The notes below the pieces were generated by a model. It saw only the letters and a program-made list of their open reading frames with translations, was not told the origin of the DNA and did no database searches. From contig RDEW01000009.1 of the NCBI GenBank assembly GCA_011109175.1, positions 67,735 through 131,734 on the forward strand: a DNA stretch of 64,000 nt, read 5' to 3'. The position numbers were made by a program, and so were the translations under genes. Source of the stretch: Dicyema japonicum (taxonomy: Eukaryota; Dicyemida; Rhombozoa; Dicyemidae). Shown here in pieces: positions 33,861-43,408 of the stretch (the stretch's first letter is position 1; each line of letters starts with the position of its first letter).

Positions 33861-36004
33861 ATTACGCACACGAAAAGCTACGAAAAAAGTCATATCCGTT
33901 ATCTTCTGTATAGAAAAAAATACGTTTTTGTGTGTCTGTCGATTAGGTAAGCCATACGATCTTTGAGAGTGAGGTCTTTTGAGGAGAACTGGAACCATAA
34001 TGGCACCTCCATAGTTTCCAAAAGTAACACAAGCGTACAATAAGTGCGTCGGATTTAGGATGAACACTGAAAGGCGAAATGGATGCCAATGGACTCCTGG
34101 ATCACCTACGGCTGTGTTTTCCATCCTAATTTGTTGGTGATTCTTGGGTTTAAATTAATAAAGGAGATCTTTTATTCTTGAATTTTCTGACTTCCAACAA
34201 CTGCGTGTGCCTCGTCGAAATCCTCTTACGTTAAGATGTATTGTGATCTTGTGAAAGACCATAATTAACTTTCAATGTAATAAGTCCCCCTAACAAGAGG
34301 GAGCATATTGATATATCTGGAGATGTGCGGGCGTCTTTGGTGCTTAATGTGGATCGTGTGGACTTTAGGATTATTCAAGAAAACAAGGAAAAGTAATTTC
34401 AATAGTCCACACCGCTGTCAGAAGACTACGAGGTAAGCTAATGTTGATGTTTTGAGTTGAGGCTGTCACATATGATTTATTTCTTTAATATAGAAAGGGT
34501 TGATAGTTTTGGGTGTAGGAAGTTGAGCATTTTCCTTGCGGGGGATATCTATGTTTGAAAGAGTTATCCAAAAAGAGAAGTGATCTACGAGCTTATATCC
34601 GTAAAAGATAATCCGCTATTCAGAATGTTTAGAAGACCACCACGGTCCTTGCCAGCAATTTAAAAAATTATAGAGAAAGTCAGAACTTTGAATCCTGGGA
34701 TTAAGCCATGGTCTACGTGGTTTTTAGTAGCAAAAATAGCATGTTCAAGATCTTCTTCCTGATTCTCTGACATTTCGCTGTAGAATTGATAAACAAAGGG
34801 CTTCCTTCAAGTCCAAGCATGCGAAGACTGCTGAGGGAGGCCGGGATCACCTGAATTTTTTCACTCTTGGTATTTTTGGTTAAATAAATTAAAAAAATTC
34901 ACAGTCGATTCTATCCACAAAAAAGGGCTCTCAAAAGCATGCTATTTGAACACAAAACGGAATGAAGATTTCCGATGAAGAGTACACCTATGCAACCTCT
35001 CAACCTGGAACAAAGATATTTTGACTGACTCTGAAGTGGAGATAAGGAATAACTGGGAGTATATAAGATATCAGACGTTAACCAAAGCCTTATTCCAAAT
35101 GTGCGACTAAAAAATTTTATACGAAAATCTGATATCAATCATATCTACAAGATCAGGACTAATCAATCTTGAGGTATAAGGACTATGAGCTATTTGTCAG
35201 GGTGAGATTCTTTATATTTTTTGTTAAGTTAATTTTAGTTTCAAAAATATCAAATTATGAAAACAGTTTAACCTAATTTTACTAAAAAATTCAAATATGA
35301 AAAGCTAGCTTATAATAGCTCTCAAGGTCATCTCTCTGGGGTCTCTATCACCAAGTCATTACGTAATAGCACATATGAGGCAGATCACAGCCATTCAGAC
35401 AAAAAGTCGCTATTTTCTAATCCACAGTCACACATATCCTCATAATAGTTTCTCCTGGTCTTTATTTAACCTTGCTTCAAACTTAATGCAGAGAGCAACT
35501 TTCTACATCACAACCATAATATAAAATCCTAAAAAAGAAATTAAAAATTAAAAAAAACTGGATCACAAGAAAATGTTATAAAGACTCAAGTCTCGCTTCG
35601 ATTTACCTCTCTAAATTCCTGCTAGTTCTCTGTTGGAAGAAGCAATTGGTTCTCAGGGTAAGATGCTATATCTTTTTGAACATTTGTGATTGTTAACTCA
35701 CTTTTAGTTTCCAATGAAAATTAAAATATTAGAACAGATTGACACATTTTTATGTAAAAAATTCAAATATGAATAATCTAACTTAAATAAAAGAAATTGA
35801 ATTGAATATTTATCAAAACCAAAAATAACCCCCAAAGAGAAACCAAGCTATCTAAGGTTGGAGCAGTCACGTTAAAATATTTTTGGTTTCAACTATAACG
35901 AAATAATATTAATCATTACAAATCAGGTCTAACAATCCCTGAAAGTTTCTCCACGTGATAACTTCGACGGTATATCTATTCCAATATAGGTAGGATGTAC
36001 TGTT
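33861..36004. other. mostly unassigned; LINE 3' end at 34800-34885
   Basis: At 34800-34885 RRLLREAGIT plus TGA and a TTAAATAAATTAAA tail is a further L-B 3' end. Two loosely similar AT-rich stretches (35190-35320 and 35660-35790) both contain AATTCAAATATGAA. I see no supported gene in the rest. Confidence 0.4.
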
Positions 36005-36777
36005 CTACATTGTACTCAAATGTAAAGTTACGCTGAGTTTAGAATTTGGGAAATTGTTGATGCAATCACCTATACTCTGGTGAGTAAAGTCCTGATTGAC
36101 TGGAAGGTACCGACTGACTTTGTGGTTGTCTCCTCCTATGTCGATAGCGACCATGGTGGGATAATAATGCACTTTGAAGAAACTCGAGAAAAATTCGAAA
36201 TGAGAATCTTTCGCATCCAAAAAACAAACTTCCACCTAAAATAAAATTACAATTTCAACATCTTTAAGGTTTTCGATGACATTTTTCGTTAAATTAATTA
36301 ATTCATTTATTTTATGTGATTTTTTATTAACCAATATAACAACAACTTTTTTATTCCTCTGAAATATATCTTTATAGTTGAATTTACTCAGCCAATGTTG
36401 ACCTGTTATGCCTTCAAGGTAATTTCTCACACTATCGATATTTATTTCTCCTAAAATAGATTAAATTATGAGCTAACGATAATATATTTCAACGATTTCC
36501 CCATTTTTAAATAAGACATATGCTGGAACCTCTCTGATGCCGAATTTGTCGATTAAAATTTCATTATGATTCGCGTTCACAATTCCAAACTTCATTCTTT
36601 GTTGTGTCGGTTCTTTAGAAAGTAGGTGAAATTTACGACGTAGACTCAAATGATGAAAGGTTGCTTTAAAAAATTTTAGCTATAATTGTAGCAGAAATGA
36701 ATACTGAATTCAACGATATACCAATCTGCTGGACTAACTTCATCATAGAAATTTTGATGATCTAGACGTTTTACTTC
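36005..36777 (-). CDS. thioredoxin-fold protein, DNAJC16/PDI-like, 5' partial
   Basis: Splicing three very short introns on the minus strand (25 nt at 36680-36704, 27 nt at 36451-36477, 24 nt at 36236-36259) gives a protein with EVKRLDHQNFYDEVS and DWYIVEF (start of a thioredoxin fold). Next come FGIVNANHNEILIDKFGIRE, VPAYVLFKNGEIVEIYY (cis-proline region), SVRNYLEGITGQHWL, and a second fold with VCFLDAKDSHFEFFSSFF and YYPTMVAID. The order resembles DNAJC16 and related ER folding proteins, which work in the secretory pathway. No CXXC is visible, as in several family members. One extra T in a run near 36672 must be ignored to keep frame in exon 1. The 5' end (J domain or signal peptide) is not found, and an L-B LINE starts about 220 bp upstream; the gene may be truncated there. 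Confidence 0.6.
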
Positions 36778-36999
36778 CTGGAAAGTAAGGTCAATCAGAA
36801 AAAGATAAAGTAGATCATTATTACCTACTTTTATCAATTATCTATTATAAAGTTTGGTTTACCAATTTAATCTTAAAATAATTAATAAATTTTTATAATT
36901 TATTTTATAAAACATAAAAAATAAATCTGAAATTTGTTAGGTTTAAAAAATGTCATGCGGCTCTCCGACGACAACATGGTGGCATTTAGAAGAAAAGAG

Positions 37000-38185
37000 C
37001 CACACTCCCTTCTAATATGCTAAGTGCGGACCTTCACTGCATCTGCATACTCAACGATCCGGCTTTCCATACAAGAACGCCTACTAGACTTAACGATGAA
37101 CCTTCATCCATTGACATCTCACTATCCTTGGCCCCTCTTATTGACTGGTCAGTGAAATATGACACCAGTAGTGACCACAATCAAATATTTTTAGCAGTCA
37201 AAACGAGGTCACAGATAAAAGGATAGTGCCTGACGATAATTAATTACAGCTTTGCGAACTGGAATTACGTCGATACTTGCATTGGACTCTTGAATTTCCC
37301 CACTTTTCCCTCCGTCGAACAATTATTAAAATGGTTCAACTCTGCGAAAAGGAAGTACATTCCAATGGGCAGGCAACCTACGTCATCAAAACGTTTCAAC
37401 ACGACGACGAAACGTTTGATCAGAAAACAAAATAATCCAAAGATTATAAAATCGCCAACAGAAGAGAACATAAGAAAAATACGAGAACTGAACAGAGAGA
37501 TCGACAAAAACATCATGCAGAAAATGCTAATAGATGGCCGAGACTATCAAAATGCATGAACCCCCAATGCAGAAATTCTGGAAATGGATCAAGAACATCA
37601 AATGATTCTCCCCAGTGAGAAAAGGCGAAGTCTACATAAAACCCGACACTCAGATAAAATATTATACATCTATTTCCTACAAGAAGTTTTCAAACCAACA
37701 CTAAGTATTCCTGAAAAAGATTGATCCTCTCCTATGCCGACGATATAATTCGTGCCTCCAAAGACAAAAACATTCAATCAGCGACTCACTCCGCTCAAAA
37801 ATTTCCTGACAAGCTGGAACAAGGCTCTCGAAGCGGAGGTTCGACACATCAGAAACAAAGTCCTCTGACACGCTGTTTACCACTTACAAAATACAGCTCT
37901 GTCGAACCAAAAATCCTTATAAAGAACGAGGCTATTTATATTAACAAAACACCGAAGATTCTGGGAGTCTCCTTTGATCAAGGACTCTCCTTTATCCGAC
38001 ATGTTGAAAACAAAGTAACAAAATCTCATTTTCAGTTTAAAAAAAATTTTTTTTCTGCTCTGAAGAAACTCGGGATTCTCGACTATACTGACTCGTCCTC
38101 TCCCTTGTCGGTCTGGGATCACTTAGTTGGTTGATAACTTTTATTTCTTTATCTTTGACCCAGTGATCCTGGAGGTAATAATAAT
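37000..38185 (+). mobile_element. L-B LINE copy with internal deletions
   Basis: The plus strand reads SSIDISLSLAPLIDWSVKYD and SSDHNQIFLAVKT (endonuclease end), a linker (WFNSAKRKYIPMG), EEVF-like debris, then RT motif C (LSYADDIIRASKD) and PKILGVSFDQGLSF, ending in SVWDHLVG. The RT palm between the linker and motif C is largely missing. The 3' end at 38117 (GGGATCACTTAGTTGG...TTTGACCCAGTGATCC) matches 32910-32985. Confidence 0.75.
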
Positions 38186-38544
38186 TATGATTAAAATACA
38201 TATTACTACTGACGTTGGAGACAAAACTGCAACTTTTCCTCAAGAATTAATGGAGTGTGCACGCAGTCATTATTCATTAACAAAACCGTTATTCTATTAG
38301 ATTAACAATCAAAACTCAAATTTGAAAATATAAGGCAATTTAAGATAATTGGATTAACTTTGGATTAAGTACCCGGGGAATCAACTATTTTACTAGTTCT
38401 TTGAGCGAATCTTTACTTGACATCCTGAGAGGGAATAGTCACGCTGTTAGGGCGGCTATCGTATGAATATGACTAGGGCAAACAGAAAATTGGTATTTTT
38501 TTAATAAAAATTACAATAGCGCTTCGGAGGAACACGTCTTAGGT

Positions 38545-39460
38545 CGGCGCTGGAGATCGCCTTTCCAGCATATGTGTTATCGCTCTCAAGTGGAAGCCTT
38601 TTGGTTCAAGATATCTTACGTTTTCCAACCGGACTTTCTTGAGAAAGAGTCTTCGACGAAGCTTGTCGCGAATGGTGTGAAACTGGTTTGGATATGCCGA
38701 ACGATCCTTCGAGGCAACGTGACTGGGATGATATCTACTCCAAGAATATCTTCGACGTGCTAAAGTCTGAGGCCAACCATGGGAGCGGAGCGTGGCTGGA
38801 TGCACTCTCGTGTTTTTCCTGGGGACTCTTTTGGACGATGACTTTATTCGGATTGCGATCGCACAACGCCTGGAAGTTTATGTTTGCGTCGAACACCTAT
38901 GTCGATGTGGAGGGATCGTCGATGCCAAAGGGCTGCACCCGCTCTCGTGCAAAAGGAGTGCAGGCACAGCACCCCGCCACGCTGCTATGAACAAAATTGT
39001 CATGCAAGCTCTTGAAGCGGCAGGCTTCCCGACAGTACTGGAGCCTGTGGGATTGGACCGCGGAGATAAGAAAAGACCGGATGGGTTAACTATCTTTCCG
39101 TTCACCAAGGGAAAATCGCTCGTATGGGACTGCACTGTTGTGGATTCATTCTCGAACTCGATGATACTCAGCTCGGCGCAGTCTGCTGGATTGGCAGCCG
39201 ATCTGGCTTAGAAAATCAAAATTAAAAAATATGTTGAAATACCGTTTTGTACTGGTGATAATCGAGACGTCTGGTGCGGTCGGAAGTATTACAGCCTCTT
39301 TCCTGAAGGAAATCAGGGGAAAATTAGCCCACCGCAAGGTAGACGTGCGGGTAGCGGTCTTGCTGAGAAACGCATTGGGATTGCAGTTATCCGAGGAAAC
39401 GCTTGCTCCGTAATGCCAGCAGCAGCTCTCCCCCATAGTTAATAAATAACATTTTATTGT
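38545..39460 (+). mobile_element. 5'-truncated L-D retrotransposon fragment (nuclease end)
   Basis: Plus-strand frames give SGAWLDALSCFSWG and DDDFIRIAIAQRLEV, the Cys-rich CRCGGIVDAKGLHPLSCKRS (CCHC), APRHAAMNKIV, LEPVGLDRGDKKRPDGLT, KGKSLVWDCTVVDSF and finally RIGIAVIRGNA. This is the C-terminal zinc knuckle and restriction-like endonuclease of L-D in two or three overlapping frames. The 3' UTR continues CTCTCCCCCATAGTTAATAA to about 39460. It is a different, diverged copy from 40380-43325 and runs on the opposite strand. Confidence 0.8.
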
Positions 39461-39585
39461 TAAATAAATTAATCCATTGAGAAAAAAGGTGGTAATTTAA
39501 TTTTTAAATCAAGCAAGCCAATCCTTGAAAACCATAAATTATGAATGGTTCAAGCTACTTCAACATCTTTGTTGCTTTCTTCCTT

Positions 39586-40165
39586 CTACCTTTGATATAA
39601 TTTTTCTAAGATCTCTTCTTTATATACAATCATTAATTCTCTTCCAATTCTTCCAAACCAAGAAACTATAAACTTTCCCCGAGACAAGGATAAACTTCTA
39701 TATCTTAAAATCATTGTGAATTTTCCATTCATATTTATAGTTGAGAAGCAATGTGTCAATGCTAAAACCATTGTGGATTTTTTATTGAGTCAAAGTACTA
39801 CAGGAAGACACGTTAATTTGTGTTTTTAGAAACAGTTATCATTCATAAATTGTTTCCAAAAGATAGGAACTTGATTAATTTGGGCCTCGATTTGTTAATA
39901 AATGATAATACTTTCAGTTCTCCAGGCTGAGTTTTTATGTAGTTCTCTTAGTAGATAGTAAATTTATTAATACTGGTTTATTCGGTTCTTCAACATTGAT
40001 TATTTAGTATCTTAATTTACGAAATTTCACATTGAATATACCTGGGGTTGTACTTACAATAAAAAATTATAACCACTCGGACTGTAGACCAATGGACTAA
40101 TATCGCGACACAAAGCCTCCAACAACTTCTCAAACTTTGCCATCAGAGACTTCATAACCTCATTA
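39586..40165 (-). other. possible host exons, unidentified
   Basis: Two minus-strand frames look protein-like: 40165-40056 (NEVMKSLMAKFEKLLEALCR then DISPLVYSPSGYNFLL, followed by a good donor GTAAGT) and 39771-39586 (LRYRSLSLSRGKFIVSWFGR then IGRELMIVYKEEILEKLYQ, followed by GTAGAAGG). Helical, leucine-rich character and donor-like ends suggest exons of one gene, but I do not recognise it. The upstream frame runs into a LINE tail at 40159, which may have truncated the gene. Confidence 0.3.
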
Positions 40166-40242
40166 TCCGCGGAACGCTTGCTCCGTGATGTCAGCAGCCG
40201 CTCTCCCCCATAGTTAATAAATAATATTTTATTGTTAACGGA
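40159..40242 (+). mobile_element. solo L-D 3' tail
   Basis: About 80 bp match 39390-39465: GGAACGCTTGCTCCGT, CAGC, CTCTCCCCCATAGTTAATAA, ATTTTATTGTTAA. It is an extremely 5'-truncated insertion of the same subfamily, preserving the last codons and the 3' UTR. Confidence 0.75.
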
Positions 40243-40379
40243 ATAACATGCAACGTGCTTTATTGTTAATAAAATTAAATAATTTTTTAGTTGCAAAAAA
40301 TTGTATTATGAAAAAACGAAATTATTATTGTAAAACAAAATTTTTTTTTATAAATATTATCAAATGAATAAAAATTAAA

Positions 40380-42548
40380 TTAAGGCATCTGAATGGCCAT
40401 GCTATTTCCCCTAACAATAGCCAACGAGATACGTTCTCGGAACCAACCAGTCTCTCGCGGATCCTTGGTCACAGCTTGAATCATGGAGCCGATCTTACGA
40501 ACCAACTCATCTGCTTGGGGGCCAAGGATTCCTGACGTTTCCACCGCGAATGGAACAAAAAGATACTCCTCCGAAATTCTCTGGTACTTCCTCCTCTTTC
40601 GTTCCTCGGCCTGCTTTGAAGCATGTCCTGGGTCTGAAGCAGAAGCAACCAAATTAGACGGGGAATAAGTATCAACACACGTCGCGTCCCAGATCAGGTT
40701 TCGTCCGTTGGCGAATGGAAAAGTCGTCATCCCATCAGGGCGTTTTCCATCGTTTCGGGAAAGACCAGCAGGTTCTAACAGGCAATGGTGTCCAGCAGAG
40801 GCAAGGGAATTCTTTAATGTCATGTTAAGACAGGAGTGCCTGGGGAAACGACCCGCACTCATCTTGCATGACAAGGGATGATAACCAAAAGGATCGATCC
40901 AACGTCCACAGCGGCATTTTCTTTCGGCACACAATTTAAGACCAAGACGAAGCGAGGTAGCTATTCTCACAGCCTCATCATCCAACAGGTTTCCAATTTC
41001 GGCAGATGGATAAGCGTTCATCCAGGCCCCCGTCGAGTGACAACTGGCTGTTTTGAGGCAGGCAAGCCTTCTTACATCTTCCGTCTTTTCAAGGGACTCT
41101 TTCTTCTTTTCGAAGACACAAAACAAATAAGACTTTTGCTTATCACAATTGGCCGGAGCATTCAGATACAAATTCATCCATTCATCCCAGGCTCCCGACG
41201 GTGTCAGCGGTACGTTTATTCCGGAAGTAGAGTGAAGGACCGTATCCACTAAACGCCTTGACGAGCCGAACGAAGATAAATAGGCGCCCAAAGCAACGTC
41301 CGAAGGAAGAGAAAGACCCAAACCACCGTAGGCTACAGGGAGTGAGGCCTGTAACCATCCGAAATCATCAAAACAAACATTAAGAATGGACCCCATCGTT
41401 GACCGGATATCCATATCAATTAACGATAGAAGATCTTTTTCGGCGTAGCATGGGGATCCCCGTAGAATAAAAAGGAGTCTTGGGAGAAGGAGACAATTCT
41501 TCAGCATAAAAAAGGCGACATGACGGTCCAAAAAACTCATCCTGTCGGCATACTGACGTAAATTAGTCCTCTTGCCTTCCAATAACTCCCTCACCCGGTT
41601 TACCAAAATCCCACACCCAAGGAAGTCGAGAGAATCAATATGAGTCTCCTTAACCCCTGGGATGATATCGCAGAGTTTTCTATGAAAAAGGTAGAATGAA
41701 TCGGAACTCAAATTCAGATTAATTGCTTCGCACTTTTCATTGTTAAATTCCAGACCGATTTTTCCACACAAACGTCTGATCGATGCAACTTTGGAGAGAA
41801 TATCATCGGGACTTCCACCGAGAATACAATCGTCCAGATACCAGACGTTTAGTGGAGTGCAACGGTCCTGGGCAATATGGTCGATAGACAAGGAAAATAG
41901 AAGAGGACCGAGTGGGTCCCCCTGTTGAACTCCGGATCCGGACGAAATAATTCCACTGCCAAAAACAAGAGGGGATGGATCCGAATACGCGAGATATACA
42001 AAGGGATAAATCTGAGGAATCCTCCTCCTACAGGTATCAAGGACGGTGTCCCTTCTGACTGAATTGAAGGCATTCCGGAGGTCCAATTTGAATAAAACTC
42101 TGTCCTCAACATTCAATTCAGCTGATTGTGACGCAAATTCTCTCACTGCGTGGATCCCAGCTTCACAGCCGCCATTGATTCCGACACCAAGCTGCGAAGG
42201 ACAAAATTCGGCTGAAATTCGGGAGATAACAAAACGACAAGCCATTTTTGCGGATAAACGTCGAAATACGTTTCCAATTGCAATGGGGCGAATACCACCA
42301 TCTTTCTTTCCAAGGCCCGTTAGATTCGCCGAAAAGAGGAGATTCCGACCAAAATCGGAAACGTTTCCGGAAAGCATGCGAGCTACGAGATCCCGGGTTC
42401 GCTCCAAGAGTAGCGATCCAGGCGTGACGACAGAATGAGTCACCAAGTCTGACAGATGGCCAGGTTTGAGACCGTCAACTCCCCTACTGCTACTTTTTCG
42501 GAAATAACGAAGAGCGTAGTAAATGGCTGAAGTGGAAATATCATGCAT
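40380..42548 (-). CDS. L-D reverse transcriptase and restriction-like endonuclease
   Basis: 722 residues to the C-terminus. RT landmarks: SSSRGVDGLKPGHLSDLV, ANLTGLGKKDGGIRPIAIGN, motif A LFKLDLRNAFNSVRRD, motif B GVQQGDPLGPLLFSLSIDH, motif C LNVWYLDDCILGG, and GLEFNNEKCEAINL. The C-terminal part has CRCGRWIDPFGYHPLSC (zinc knuckle), RFPRHSCLN, then GKRPDGMTTFPF and LIWDATCVDT, a PD-(D/E)XK-like core. It ends ERISLAIVRGNSMAIQMP. In RLE elements this nuclease nicks the target and the RT uses the nick as primer. All RT and nuclease key residues appear present. The frame is in phase with 42582-43121 upstream through a TAA only 11 codons before ATG 42548, so ATG 42548 is probably internal. Confidence 0.9.
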   Translation of the reverse strand: MHDISTSAIYYALRYFRKSSSRGVDGLKPGHLSDLVTHSVVTPGSLLLERTRDLVARMLSGNVSDFGRNLLFSANLTGLGKKDGGIRPIAIGNVFRRLSAKMACRFVISRISAEFCPSQLGVGINGGCEAGIHAVREFASQSAELNVEDRVLFKLDLRNAFNSVRRDTVLDTCRRRIPQIYPFVYLAYSDPSPLVFGSGIISSGSGVQQGDPLGPLLFSLSIDHIAQDRCTPLNVWYLDDCILGGSPDDILSKVASIRRLCGKIGLEFNNEKCEAINLNLSSDSFYLFHRKLCDIIPGVKETHIDSLDFLGCGILVNRVRELLEGKRTNLRQYADRMSFLDRHVAFFMLKNCLLLPRLLFILRGSPCYAEKDLLSLIDMDIRSTMGSILNVCFDDFGWLQASLPVAYGGLGLSLPSDVALGAYLSSFGSSRRLVDTVLHSTSGINVPLTPSGAWDEWMNLYLNAPANCDKQKSYLFCVFEKKKESLEKTEDVRRLACLKTASCHSTGAWMNAYPSAEIGNLLDDEAVRIATSLRLGLKLCAERKCRCGRWIDPFGYHPLSCKMSAGRFPRHSCLNMTLKNSLASAGHHCLLEPAGLSRNDGKRPDGMTTFPFANGRNLIWDATCVDTYSPSNLVASASDPGHASKQAEERKRRKYQRISEEYLFVPFAVETSGILGPQADELVRKIGSMIQAVTKDPRETGWFRERISLAIVRGNSMAIQMP

Positions 42549-42581
42549 AGATTGTTCTGGACGAACAGGTTTACAAAAGTC

Positions 42582-43325
42582 TTATGGTTCAGGAGGATGT
42601 TTCTGTCCCAACATACAGAGTGTCTCCTGAGTGGCTTTCACCGGGTCAGAATCCGTACAAACAGTTCGAACTGCAGCAGTAAGATCGCCTTCCATCAATT
42701 TCCTCCTGACACGAGAGCGAAGCCTCTCAGGAGCCATACTGGATTGTGTGGAATTGGACTTTGGGAAGTAATCAACTGGGGAAACAAATAATTCTTCAGC
42801 CAGGGACTCCCATGAATCCATAAAGGCACTCACGCGCTTCTTCAGGACATGGGATAGAGAGGGTTTCCGAGAAGATGGGGCAGGCTTACGCTCTAACCCC
42901 ATAGCCAGGACAGGGAAAGAGAAAAGAACCATCCAATCCTTTTTCGAGCCATTGGACACAGCTTTCTCAATGCAAGAAGAAAGGGCAGAAGCAATTGAGA
43001 TCCGGGAAGCCTTGGGGATCCTGACAGGGATAATCTTCCTTTGTCGCGTGTTTGATAATAAAACCAGAAAATCCTCCGGAGACATGGCTTCCAGAAGATC
43101 TGATACAGATGATGATGACACAAAATGATCATGAGGTTCAATTTTAGTGAGTTCCAGACGGCACGACCACGAGGGAAGTGATCAAGCAATTTTCTTGGAT
43201 AGTTTTTCACAACCTATGTGGTAGTTACCAACACATACAGAGCATCGAATCCCGCACTTGCGAGAATTGGATACTCTGCACCCTTTGCATGAGGTGTCTT
43301 CGTGTAGTACATCATAAAAAGACAT
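42582..43325 (-). CDS. L-D N-terminal region with PHD-like zinc finger (in-frame TGA)
   Basis: ATG at 43325 starts MSFYDVLHEDTSCKGC and continues to a CX2C...C...C..C....H..C finger ending near residue 39. TGA at 43184-43182 follows KLSKKIA, and the same frame then reads SLPSWSCRLELTKIEPHDHF and SVSDLLEAMSPEDFLVLLS. The long helical region runs to KHPPEP and TAA at 42582. PHD-like fingers at the N-terminus are known in several RLE-type and CR1-like elements and may bind chromatin or nucleic acid; that role is inferred. The start was chosen because it is the first ATG before the finger, and the frame matches the RT frame exactly. Confidence 0.7.
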
Positions 43326-43408
43326 GAATAGATAATAGGAGAGAAACTGTATATATTAACGACGACAACAACGACCGATAATTAGCACTAGGTTAATACA
43401 AAATTAAC

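Larger units (their letters stand above)
40380..43325 (-). mobile_element. L-D: PHD-finger/RT/restriction-like-endonuclease retrotransposon, nearly intact
   Basis: A single minus-strand frame of 982 codons from ATG at 43325 to the stop at 40380 is interrupted only by TGA (43184-43182, codon 48) and TAA (42584-42582, codon 248). N-terminal residues 13-39 form a PHD/RING-like cysteine-histidine finger (C.2C.7C.3C.2C.4H.2C). The reverse transcriptase follows, then a CCHC knuckle and a PD...D nuclease, the arrangement of R2/NeSL/Hero-type (RLE) elements rather than AP-endonuclease LINEs. No target duplication was identified. The preserved frame makes it the youngest element in the window. Confidence 0.85.

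Noticed and set aside
40878-42438. Plus-strand frames of 62-130 codons
   Set aside because: They are antisense to the intact L-D reverse transcriptase and nuclease frame.
42582-43184. Stop-codon reassignment or programmed read-through as a genome-wide explanation for in-frame stops
   Set aside because: Stops of all three kinds occur in decayed elements together with frameshifts, and the ZYG11-like gene ends normally in TAA with no internal stop once introns are removed. Plain decay or error is simpler.
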